NCBI GenBank assembly: GCA_964478165.1
Contig: CAYZGU010000022.1
Location: 114,252-178,251 of the forward strand
Source: CAYZGU01 sp964478165
GTDB taxonomy: Bacteria; Poribacteria; WGA-4E; JAJDTR01
DNA length: 64,000 nucleotides
Reading direction: 5' to 3'
Of this stretch, positions 56,158 through 64,000 are shown piece by piece; positions within the stretch are counted from its first letter, which is position 1, and every line of letters starts with the position of its first letter. The notes beneath the pieces are model-generated. The model did no database searches and had not been told where the DNA came from. It was given only the letters and a program-made list of their open reading frames with translations. The position numbers and the translations under genes were made by a program.

Positions 56158-57462
56158 CTATGTTTTTAGGGGTCTCTTTTTAGCTGCGGGGAATAAGATA
56201 TTGTTGAGGATCAGTCGGTAGCCGGGAGAATGTTTGTGCAGATTGAGGTTGGTGGGAACCTTTCCTTCACCGACAAGGTGACGGTAATCCTCGGGGTCGT
56301 GTCCTGCAAGAAAGGTGAAAGTGCCTTTTCCTAACTTCCCATGAATGTATTTTGCATAAGGGCTTCCCTCAATGTCGCCGAGGATGGTTACGGTGTCCCG
56401 AATTGTGCTCTTATTGAATGACGTGGTTTGTCCAAGATAACCTCTTACTTTGTGAACATGATTCTGAGTAAGCATCGTGGGAATCGGGTCGTGCTTAGCG
56501 GCGAACTCAAATAGAACGAAATCTTCAATCCCCGAAATCGCGTTCATGTCTGGCTGTGGATTATCGATGTTGGAAAATTCGTATCGATTTGGGTCTGTGT
56601 ACAGTTTGAAATTTTCGAATGCGAAAGACCGTGCAAAATCGAGCTTTACCTGGTAGTGCGGATCGATTGGTGTGCCATCTAATTCCGGTGCAACGATATC
56701 AATCTCTCCTAGTCGTGTTGCAAATGCGATGTCCAAAGTTTCCGGTGCAGAGCACATTGCAAATACAAACCCACCCTTGACGACATAATCCTGAATTGAT
56801 TGGGCGATGAATCCTTTGTGGCTTGGTACGCGATCGAAACCGGCGTGGACGGCAGCGTCCTCGAATAATCGGACCCGATGCTGGTACCAGACTTCGCTTT
56901 TAAATGCCCTGTAGAATTTGCCGTGCTGACCTGTGAAATCTTCGTGGTGCAGATGTAACCAATCATATTCTGCTGACAACAAGATGCCGGTTGCAACTTC
57001 CTCATCCCAGATTGTATCGTAGTGAATCTGCGCGTAGTCGAGGGCGAGTTTTACCGCATCATCCCATGGATCTCGATAAGGCGTGTTACCAGCTGGCGCA
57101 TAGACGGCAATTTTTGGTGCTTTTTCCAGTAGGACCTCGTCCATATTATCCCCATCCATTTCTGTTCGGATACCCCCGTATGCAAGATTGGAGATAGGTT
57201 CGTAGGAGATTCCCATTTGTAGGGCGCGCATCCTCACATCCGGGGAATCAGTGAGCAAGAAAGAGCCGCCGCGATAGTTCAGTAACCATCTTGCCGTGTA
57301 CTCTCTAGGCACTTCCAATGTCCAGTAGGTTAGCCCATACGCCTTGAGGTGATTGGTTTGTGTTTTGTCCATCGGCAAAAGTAACCACTCCGCTGAAGCA
57401 GTGCTGATGAACAGAATTCCCAAACACGTGTGTACAAGTAGGACAAGGTGACAAATGGGCAT
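56158..57462 (-). CDS. Secreted protein of the so-called asparagine synthetase B family
   Basis: The 434-residue protein has a signal peptide (cleavage near ASA at 22-24), then EWLLLPMDKTQTNHLKAYGL, LLNYRGGSFLLTD, DYAQIHYDTIWDEEV, YDWLHLHHEDFTGQHGKFY and GGFVFAMCSA. This pattern is conserved in Bacteroidota and related phyla, where databases label it asparagine synthetase B. It lacks both the glutaminase and ATP-pyrophosphatase domains of AsnB, so the name is misleading; the fold resembles a glutamine-amidotransferase-like or ThuA-like domain. It is the last gene of an envelope operon with the four-repeat protein and a TPR lipoprotein. Function is unknown. Confidence 0.75.
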   Translation of the reverse strand: MPICHLVLLVHTCLGILFISTASAEWLLLPMDKTQTNHLKAYGLTYWTLEVPREYTARWLLNYRGGSFLLTDSPDVRMRALQMGISYEPISNLAYGGIRTEMDGDNMDEVLLEKAPKIAVYAPAGNTPYRDPWDDAVKLALDYAQIHYDTIWDEEVATGILLSAEYDWLHLHHEDFTGQHGKFYRAFKSEVWYQHRVRLFEDAAVHAGFDRVPSHKGFIAQSIQDYVVKGGFVFAMCSAPETLDIAFATRLGEIDIVAPELDGTPIDPHYQVKLDFARSFAFENFKLYTDPNRYEFSNIDNPQPDMNAISGIEDFVLFEFAAKHDPIPTMLTQNHVHKVRGYLGQTTSFNKSTIRDTVTILGDIEGSPYAKYIHGKLGKGTFTFLAGHDPEDYRHLVGEGKVPTNLNLHKHSPGYRLILNNILFPAAKKRPLKT

Positions 57463-57534
57463 CGTGCTCCTCGTGATTCTAGAAGTAGCTTGTCATCAGC
57501 TAGTGATAGCTTCTAGGGTACGGTCTGTTTGTAC

Positions 57535-60276
57535 TCAATTTTGCGCTGTCATGTCAAATGGAATTGCGCATGGGTGCTGGCCATGCAACACGCGATTATT
57601 GAAGAAAACAGGGTGGTTTTCTGTTCCCTGCGGTGAAACTAACCATAGTTGACCATTGTTTTCATAAAGAATTGCCGAACCATCGGGAAGCCAAACCGGA
57701 GTTTCGCCGCCGTAGCGGGTTAATTGGTGCTCTGAGAGTACGCCATCTGTATCGAATTGGAGAACCCAGATCTGTCGATGTTCTCCCTCTGCACGCGAGA
57801 ACGCGATAACCTTGGGATTCGACGGTGACCAAGCGGGAGCGATGTCATCTGCTGTGCTAATAGAAATCGGTTCAATGCGTTTGTTTAAGAGATCATATGC
57901 GTAGATATTGCGACCGGTGGACACATCTGGATTTTCGATGCTATCGCGTGTACTGTACAACAAAAGTTCTTCATTAATGCTCCATCTTGGTGTGCTCATC
58001 TGCTTAGCAATCGACGGAAGAACAAGCTCACTATTTGATGGCAGGTGCCGTAAGTAGATGCGTTGACGATTCAGTTGTCTCCTGGTGAACGCGATGTATT
58101 CTCCAGATGGAGAGATTACAGCCTCTGTGGCCAATTCACGGTGATTTAGCAGTACTTTTGCGCGGTCAGAATCCATGTTTCGTCCCATTATGTTTCCTTC
58201 ATCATCTTGGTAGATTAGACTGCCGTCTAACGCAGCTGTCGGACGGCTTCCTGCACTGACTGATTTCAATACTCCAGTCGGCAGGTATGCCCAGATAATT
58301 CCATCATGGCTGAAATAGATGCCAGCGTTCAATGGTGTATCCGGCAGGTTCTCTGTATTGGCATCGGAATTTGCCCCTGATAGTCGTTCATCCGACTTTC
58401 TAAGTGTTTTCGAATCAATGTTGGGAGTGAAGTCTTCACGATCCTGTAGTTTCCAACCTGAAGTGGTTGTGGCAAAAGTAAAACGGACGCCCTGGGTCCA
58501 ATACCACCATTCCTCAATCTCACGACCAAAACGTGTGAAGCTGAAGATGTCTTCGGGCTCGCCGTGCTGAAGTCTTATCTCAGATCGATGACCATCATTA
58601 ATCTCTGCCATGCTACCGTCAGCATCAATGTACATAGCAAAAATCTCAATGTCGATGTGGGGGGTCACATAGTCTGCAAACACAGAAACCAATTGTGCCT
58701 CACCTCGTACGGGATGGCGTGTGCCATAAATACCGATGCCATCCCGCAGACCTGTTTTTCGATCGGCGTTCAGATCGACGATGACCATTACATAATAATC
58801 GCCTGGTGGCACAGCTACTTTGTATCGGCCTTCGTCTTCTAGATTGAGAGTGATAGGTATCGATGAACTGAACTCGGGTGTGTCGGAAAGCGAGAGAATG
58901 CCCGCCATAAACTCTTTGCCGTCCCAAACGATGCGGCCTGATATCCCAGTGTGAGTATCAGTTGATTGGATGATGCCGTGACCCGATCCAGTTGCTTCGA
59001 GCTGACCTTCGGCGTTGTAGCGTGCGCTGACCATGATTTCAATTCTGTTGCGCTCGCCTGTTTTGAGAGTCAGGGCTGTGGGCGGTCTTGTGGTTATGTC
59101 GGACGTTCCATAACCCCCAAGCCCGTCCCCTGGGCCATATCGGCCGTCTCCGTCGAGATCCATGTTAGCTATTAGATAGTATTTTCCGGCTTGGAGTTGA
59201 AGTCTGAACTTTCCGTCAGTTTGAATCTGAGCTTGTTGAATTGGTCGTGTCAGAGTAGAATCTGCGTACACTTGCAGGACACTTTCGGTTAGATTGTGTC
59301 CTGGCCATAGCACCGTACCTAGGAGCTCAATAGTTTCTTTCTCAATAGAAGGTTGAATTGCGTCGATGGCATCGAGTGGAATTATTTCTCCATTCTCAAC
59401 TTGCTTTCCGGTGATTGGAATGCGTACGGACTCGGTGAACTTGTTGTCGGTCACCAATATGGGTTCGGGAAATGCTTGTCTCTCTTTCAGATCGCTAATC
59501 CCATATATTCCCAGTGAATCACCATGATCTAACAAATTGGTATTGTTCCGATCAACAATCGCCATAAGGTAATATTTTCCGGGCTTCAGGTGCAACGCGA
59601 AACGGCCCCCATCTTCTACCCGGGTGGCGCCAGCTCGGTACTTCCACGAAAGATCTGTATAGGCGAAGACCAGAACAGTTTCAAAAGTTGTGCAGTCGAT
59701 ACAATCGACAGTACCTTTTACGCCAGATGCGACTGTTGCCAGCTCTGTTTTGAATTGCAGGCGTGGGTCTTGGCGGTAGGTTCGGGTACTTACTAATTGG
59801 TTCTCTTGCAATCGTGCTGCTATCATTATTGTTAGTCCTGAGATCGTTTGTTTCTCAGCAATCCTAACCAACTGTTTTTGCTGATTTTGATTATTCCAAT
59901 CTGTGATTCCTAACATACCAATTCCATCGCCGTTGTCGAATTTTCCAGAACGATCTATGTCAACGAAGGCAACAATGTAGTAGTCTCCCGGTTCAATCTT
60001 GATTTTGAATTCTCCGCCCTCAAGTTGCGTAACGCCGGTATATAATTCGGTTAGTTTTTCATCTCTATAGACCTGTATCGTTGTCTGAGAGAGATCCTTC
60101 TGTTCCCAAACCACTTTCCCGCTAAGCGTAGCCGTTGCACGTTGAGCAAAATCTTCGGCGAGTTGTTCTCGATGTGCGCCCAGAATTTCACCTTGTGCGC
60201 GAAGACACACAGCGCACAGTAGGCAATAAGTAACGAGAAGTGCAACAAGAGTTAATTGCTGTTGGCCTCGTTTCAT
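57535..60276 (-). CDS. Secreted protein with four beta-sandwich/acidic-loop repeats and a PD40 propeller
   Basis: The 913-residue protein (start at 60276, since M34 of the longer frame begins a typical signal peptide MKRGQQQLTLVALLVTYCLL) has four repeats at about 51-155, 186-292, 318-420 and 445-548. Each has a SGKVVW-like strand, a PGDYYIVAFVD strand and an acidic loop of type DxDxxGxxxxGDGxGxYG (starting D106, D242, D373, D501), suited to calcium binding. Residues about 690-900 form TolB/PD40-like blades (TPRWSINEELLLYSTRD, APAWSPSNPKVIAFSR, TPVWLPDGSAILYEN). It probably acts in the periplasm or on the surface. It is cotranscribed with the TPR lipoprotein upstream (43 bases) and the asnB-like gene downstream (72 bases). 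Confidence 0.75.
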   Translation of the reverse strand: MKRGQQQLTLVALLVTYCLLCAVCLRAQGEILGAHREQLAEDFAQRATATLSGKVVWEQKDLSQTTIQVYRDEKLTELYTGVTQLEGGEFKIKIEPGDYYIVAFVDIDRSGKFDNGDGIGMLGITDWNNQNQQKQLVRIAEKQTISGLTIMIAARLQENQLVSTRTYRQDPRLQFKTELATVASGVKGTVDCIDCTTFETVLVFAYTDLSWKYRAGATRVEDGGRFALHLKPGKYYLMAIVDRNNTNLLDHGDSLGIYGISDLKERQAFPEPILVTDNKFTESVRIPITGKQVENGEIIPLDAIDAIQPSIEKETIELLGTVLWPGHNLTESVLQVYADSTLTRPIQQAQIQTDGKFRLQLQAGKYYLIANMDLDGDGRYGPGDGLGGYGTSDITTRPPTALTLKTGERNRIEIMVSARYNAEGQLEATGSGHGIIQSTDTHTGISGRIVWDGKEFMAGILSLSDTPEFSSSIPITLNLEDEGRYKVAVPPGDYYVMVIVDLNADRKTGLRDGIGIYGTRHPVRGEAQLVSVFADYVTPHIDIEIFAMYIDADGSMAEINDGHRSEIRLQHGEPEDIFSFTRFGREIEEWWYWTQGVRFTFATTTSGWKLQDREDFTPNIDSKTLRKSDERLSGANSDANTENLPDTPLNAGIYFSHDGIIWAYLPTGVLKSVSAGSRPTAALDGSLIYQDDEGNIMGRNMDSDRAKVLLNHRELATEAVISPSGEYIAFTRRQLNRQRIYLRHLPSNSELVLPSIAKQMSTPRWSINEELLLYSTRDSIENPDVSTGRNIYAYDLLNKRIEPISISTADDIAPAWSPSNPKVIAFSRAEGEHRQIWVLQFDTDGVLSEHQLTRYGGETPVWLPDGSAILYENNGQLWLVSPQGTENHPVFFNNRVLHGQHPCAIPFDMTAQN

Positions 60277-60319
60277 CAGTGTCTTGTTTCCTCCAAACTC
60301 TGTGCTTTTCCAGTTTGAG

Positions 60320-60823
60320 CTACGGGATTGAATCGATAAACTGTTGAAAAGCGCGGCTTTGACGAATGCGGTCAAAATTGCTGTCTGTTCGTATGGTCTT
60401 ACAGAACTCTTTGTCGAGTGAGATCGCTTTGGTTAGCGACGTGATTGCTGAGCCCTCTCGATTTTGCAATGCATAGGCGCGTGCGAGGTTGTAGTGCGCA
60501 TTGGCATGGGCGGGATCGATGTAGACTGTCCTCTTCCATGCAAGAGCCGCATCGTTCCAATTCTGTTGATGGCTATACGCTACTCCAAGATTGTAGTACG
60601 GCTTTGCCCATCTTACATCTCGCATGATAGCCATTTGGAACTCCGTAACGGCCTGTGCTAGGTTCCCTTGAGCGGCGTATGCAATTCCCCAGTTGAAATG
60701 TGCTACCGCTGCTGCGGGTGGTTTTGTAGACGCATATTCAGCACAAGCAACTAGGAAACAGCTCACTCCGATGACGCATGTCATGGATAGTTGCTTTATA
60801 TCTAACTTCTGGTTTGATGTCAA
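60320..60823 (-). CDS. TPR-repeat lipoprotein
   Basis: The 167-residue protein has a lipoprotein signal ending in the lipobox LVAC (Cys27), then three tetratricopeptide repeats: AHFNWGIAYAAQGNLAQAV, PYYNLGVAYSHQQNWNDAALAWKR and AHYNLARAYALQNREGSAI. It is probably anchored in the outer membrane as a scaffold for partners, likely the products of the next two genes in the operon. It is the first gene of that operon. Confidence 0.85.
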   Translation of the reverse strand: MTSNQKLDIKQLSMTCVIGVSCFLVACAEYASTKPPAAAVAHFNWGIAYAAQGNLAQAVTEFQMAIMRDVRWAKPYYNLGVAYSHQQNWNDAALAWKRTVYIDPAHANAHYNLARAYALQNREGSAITSLTKAISLDKEFCKTIRTDSNFDRIRQSRAFQQFIDSIP

Positions 60824-60842
60824 CGACGGATCCCAAGAGGTT

Positions 60843-60950
60843 ATGAAAGTTGCAAGGCGGTTTCGTGGACTAAGTAACCACCTCGTTTGGATTTTGGCGA
60901 CCAGTGTGTTCGCCTGTGGACAAGAGAGCGAGCAATTTTTCTCTCATTGA
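60843..60950 (+). CDS. Possible very small lipoprotein (35 aa)
   Basis: A short plus-strand frame starts at an ATG two bases after AGAGG (close spacing) and encodes a basic N-terminus (MKVARRFRGLS), a hydrophobic stretch and a lipobox-like VFAC at about residue 25, then ten polar residues. This is the layout of small entericidin-like lipoproteins or the stump of a lost lipoprotein gene. It is divergent from the TPR lipoprotein. Chance is a serious alternative. Confidence 0.25.
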   Translation: MKVARRFRGLSNHLVWILATSVFACGQESEQFFSH

Positions 60951-61174
60951 TCGTGTGGCAGATGCAGCGGTGTTCATATTCTGCTTAGGAGGAATCGGCA
61001 GCGTGACTGTGTGTTCCCTCGAACGATTAATCTTCTTGATTGACAAGCATTAATCACGAGATGAATCCATTGAATGATGTGGGAAACATGACTGTCTTAT
61101 TCCCAGATAATGGCTATTCTTCGTGTTTTGCTCTCTGTACGCGGATTGTGAGAATAATCCTACACAATGCTGTA

Positions 61175-62797
61175 CTATGATGACAGATCTGGTTCTTCGC
61201 GGGTGATTATTTCGAGTAGGGCGGGCTTTTGAGCCTCCATCTCCTTCTGTGCTCGATTAATCGCTGGTATAATCTCTGCGGGGTTTTCAACTCGCTCGCT
61301 GTACGCTCCCAAGCCTTCCGCCACTTTGGTATAGTCCCCCGAAATGAATGGCGTGCCATATCGCTCCGTCGCAACCGGCATACCTTGCTTATAATTTCCG
61401 AGGGCTGAATTGTTGAACATTATTGTCATGATTGGTATCTTTTCTCGCACAGCAGTCTCATAGTCCATTCCAGCCATTCCAAATGCAGCATCACCCATGA
61501 TGTTGACGGCCAGTTTCTCCGGGGCCGCGAGCTTCGCACCCATAATCAGGCCCAGTCCAAATCCCAATTGTGTGGATTTTCCCCAACCGATGTAGCCGTG
61601 GGGAACATGAGATTGGTAAAATGGATGGGTCTGATCTCGCGGATTGCCGGAATCGTGTGTGACCATTGTGTTGGTGCGATCCACTGTGTTCATCAAGTCC
61701 CAGATAACTCGATAGGGGTTTATTGGTACCTCGTCTGAGGTCAGTTTTGGCATCCATCTCTGCAGCCACGCATCTTTAACATGCTTGATTTCGGCGACGA
61801 GTTCCGCGTTTTTGTTTTCACGGGCACCCTGCCTTTTTGCCTCATCAATAAGTTGGCGTAGGACCAGCTTAGAGTCGCCGACGATTGCGTGGTCGATCAT
61901 GTATTCCTTGCTAATATCCGTTTCGGTAATCGAGTTTTGAATCATCACCTTTCCGGGTGGAATGTCAGTATTCATTATTTGTTTTGAAAACCCACATCCA
62001 ATTCCACAAACAAGATCCGATTTGTCCAAGAATGGCGAAATCCTGTTCACGCCTGTGTAGCCACTTGATCCAATTGATAAAGGGTGATTCTCAGGAAAAG
62101 CGCTCTTGCCAGCTAACGTGGACATGACAGGAAGTTGGAGTAGTTCGGCGAACTCAACAAGCTCGTCAGTTGCTTCTGCATAGAGGGTTCCCTGTCCTAC
62201 ATGCAGGAGTGGACGTTTGGCCGCGAGTAAAGCGCTTACTGCAGCGGTGATATCTGTAGGATTTCCGGCGGGCCTGACAGCTTTCGTCGGTTTGTACGTA
62301 AAGTCTTCAAGTTCTTCTTCTGCAACATCGACGGGAACCTCGAGCATTACCGGTTGTGGTTGTCCGGATCTTAAGAGATGAAACGCCCTGTGCATCAACA
62401 TGGGAACACGTGTTGCAGCATTCACTTCGGCAAGCCACTTCGTCACATTTTCATAATTCTTGACTGCCTCAAAGCCGGGTGCTATGCTACGTTCGTTACG
62501 ATGGATTCCTCCTGGAAGCATAAGAATCGGTGCGGAATCGGCGAAGGCGTGGGCGACTCCTGCAAATGCGTTTTCGGTTCCCGGTCCGCCCTGCACACAA
62601 CCAACGCCTATGCGTTTGCCGTTGGAAACGAGGCTGTAACCGTGGGCCATGTTGATCAAGGTTCGCTCGGTCCGAGTCATAATCGGCCGGATGCCAGCTC
62701 GCGCACAGGCCTCAATAAGGCTGTTTGCAGGAAAACAGAAAAGAATCTCCACTCTTTCGGCTTTTAAGATTCGTACAATTGCATCATTACAGTTCAT
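61175..62797 (-). CDS. Thiamine-diphosphate-dependent enzyme (acetolactate synthase-like)
   Basis: The 540-residue protein has the three-domain ThDP decarboxylase/synthase layout. The N-terminal domain holds the cofactor-activating Glu44 in RTERTLINMAHGYS and the GCVQGGPGTENAF loop. A central domain (about 190-330) follows, then a C-terminal ThDP-binding domain with GDAAFGMAGMDYETAV...NNSALGNYKQ (GDG replaced by GDA). It belongs with acetolactate synthase, benzoylformate decarboxylase and sulfopyruvate-type enzymes; FAD-binding and ilvN partners are absent, so branched-chain synthesis is unlikely. GGAG lies 8 bases before the ATG. It is a single gene flanked by empty DNA. Confidence 0.8.
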   Translation of the reverse strand: MNCNDAIVRILKAERVEILFCFPANSLIEACARAGIRPIMTRTERTLINMAHGYSLVSNGKRIGVGCVQGGPGTENAFAGVAHAFADSAPILMLPGGIHRNERSIAPGFEAVKNYENVTKWLAEVNAATRVPMLMHRAFHLLRSGQPQPVMLEVPVDVAEEELEDFTYKPTKAVRPAGNPTDITAAVSALLAAKRPLLHVGQGTLYAEATDELVEFAELLQLPVMSTLAGKSAFPENHPLSIGSSGYTGVNRISPFLDKSDLVCGIGCGFSKQIMNTDIPPGKVMIQNSITETDISKEYMIDHAIVGDSKLVLRQLIDEAKRQGARENKNAELVAEIKHVKDAWLQRWMPKLTSDEVPINPYRVIWDLMNTVDRTNTMVTHDSGNPRDQTHPFYQSHVPHGYIGWGKSTQLGFGLGLIMGAKLAAPEKLAVNIMGDAAFGMAGMDYETAVREKIPIMTIMFNNSALGNYKQGMPVATERYGTPFISGDYTKVAEGLGAYSERVENPAEIIPAINRAQKEMEAQKPALLEIITREEPDLSS

Positions 62798-63756
62798 AGA
62801 TAATCTCCGGTAACTGGCGTGTCGTTGAATTGTCCCAATCCAAGCAGGAAACAGAAGCCTTCTTCGCCCCTATTACCTGTCAACTGTGGATTGTTATCTA
62901 GTGTGTGTGCATACTAGACTGGGTTGTGATTCAGATAACATCTATAGACATGTTGCATCAGAGGTAATATATGTTTGCGCTACTATAACCCAACTACTAT
63001 CGGATCACACTCTTAGTGGATGATGGCATGTGTTAAGCCGGGAAGAGTCACGCAATTCAACTATTAGCCGAACCGTTTTCGGCAAGATTGATTCTAGAAG
63101 ACAAGCGTGGCACGTGCATTGACGGTGCTTCGAACTGCGCTTTTCTAACGCGTGTAGTCCGAATTTTACATCTATGGAAATGTTTTTCCTTGTAGCCTTC
63201 CCAATACGCGACTGGCATCTGTCGGGTAAGTCTAAGGTGGCACGCGTAGTACGTAGAAATCTTGCTAAACCAACTTTCAGTGAGAAGATGCCAACAGGCG
63301 GTTGCTATCACGTTAGTACGACCAGTTTGGAGATTCGACAGTGGCCGATGAGTGGCACCGGTTAGCGGATTCTAACACATGTGGTACGGTGATACAATCT
63401 GGATTGTTCCGTATTACCTTCTTGCGGGTATCGAAAGCTATTAACCATGGCGTTAACGACACGAACTTTATTTATAGGAATATTCAAAAATTCAGGACTT
63501 GCGTCATGATTATACAGCGAAGATATTAACATAGAAGTTAAGGTTATGTCAATGGTTGGTTTCCATTGCACTAGCTGTTGGTTTTGAGAATAGTCGTCAG
63601 GTGAAAGTTTCAGCGGGGAAATGCGCGCGGCTATTCCGCAGCAGTAGGGCTTCATCCGGCTTGTTTACTGGAGTGGAGACTGTCTCGATGACATGAATCC
63701 GCTAACTACCGGAACTGGGAACTCATTAGAAATGTTAATGGAATTCCGTTTAGAGG
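62798..63756. other. Gap of about 960 bases, nothing recognised
   Basis: Upstream of the ThDP enzyme and before the PhyH remnant. Short frames on both strands (63057-63311 minus, 63174-63365 plus, 63362-63655 minus) match no family. No tRNA-like structure was seen. Confidence 0.4.
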
Positions 63757-64000
63757 ACGAGGACAGGAGTCAAATCTTTCTCTACACACGCTAGTTTGTC
63801 GGCAACCCATCAGTGTAGGGATTTGTATAGGTGGGGAGTGAACGATAGTGGTTGTAGTGCAGTCCGCGAATTGTTAATTCCATGCGAGCACTGCTCCGGG
63901 AGGAAGTTTATCACTGGCATAGCAAGGTTATGCTGAAAGTTCCGGAGGTAGGGGGTGCATGGGAGTGGCATCAGGATTACGGTTATTGGTATGGAAACGG
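63757..64000 (+). pseudogene. PhyH-family dioxygenase, 5' end degraded, continues beyond the window
   Basis: From 63861 to the edge one frame reads PRIVNSMRALLREEVYHWH, then SKVMLKVPEVGGAWEWHQ and DYGYWYGN. This is the core of a PhyH subfamily whose members read VYHYHSKLMxKxPxVGGAWEWHQDYGYWY and which carries the HxD iron ligands in WHQDYG. Members need about 80 more N-terminal residues, but in-frame TAGs lie just upstream (63855-63857 and earlier). A fragment in another frame (RGQESNLSL, about 63758-63784) resembles the lost part. An ATG at 63882 would give only a truncated protein. If the missing part is not essential the gene could still work, so pseudogene status is likely but not certain. 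Confidence 0.6.

Overview
The window looks like a chromosomal segment of a marine or host-associated bacterium of the FCB/Poribacteria-Latescibacteria type. This placement is inferred from gene content, not from a marker gene. The supporting families are a PorV/PorQ-like outer-membrane protein, a Wzi-type barrel, a DUF5916/CBM9 barrel, a secreted protein usually mislabelled asparagine synthetase B, several phytanoyl-CoA dioxygenase (PhyH) genes, a DUF1611 protein and a LarA-like DUF2088 protein. I found no rRNA, tRNA, CRISPR array, prophage or transposase.

Layout. 0-4 kb: end of an unknown gene, a PorV-like barrel, a LysM protein, a degenerate AccA-like protein and a CDP-alcohol phosphatidyltransferase. 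4-10 kb (minus strand): DUF5916 barrel, ornithine carbamoyltransferase-like enzyme, two-gene ABC exporter. 11-14 kb: GHMP sugar kinase, orphan MoxR ATPase, DUF309 protein. 14.7-17 kb (minus strand): a selenoneine biosynthesis pair, senB and senA. 18.6-26 kb: LarA-like racemase homologue, flavin prenyltransferase, UbiA prenyltransferase, DUF1611 protein, a DUF6178-like protein split into two overlapping ORFs, and a decayed tRNA-editing-domain gene. 26-36.9 kb: CopD-like membrane protein, NfuA, a primary-type sigma factor, a broken SufR-like regulator, LL-diaminopimelate aminotransferase, a secreted protein, and truA, tgt and queG for tRNA modification. 37-44 kb: PhyH dioxygenase and a broken second copy, UbiA homologue, dehydrogenase/FAD-oxidase pair, FIST sensor. 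44-50 kb: folD, a decayed universal stress protein gene, and purF-small membrane protein-purM. 50-64 kb: CbiX-like chelatase, a eukaryote-type NAD synthetase coupled to a Wzi barrel, an envelope operon (TPR lipoprotein, four-repeat protein, asnB-like protein), a ThDP enzyme, and a degraded PhyH gene running off the right edge.

Two themes stand out. First, SenA and SenB point to selenium incorporation into a small molecule; the third gene, senC (selenophosphate synthetase), is not here. Second, intergenic DNA is unusually long, and several gaps contain recognisable coding remnants with stop codons and frameshifts: a SufR-like regulator, a threonyl-tRNA editing domain, a universal stress protein and PhyH copies. 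This suggests ongoing gene loss. Several well-formed sigma-70 promoters (TTGACA-like, 17 bp, TATAAT-like) can be read, including one pair of overlapping divergent promoters, one of which points into DNA with no gene. Family assignments come from reading translations and recalled family patterns; no database search was run.
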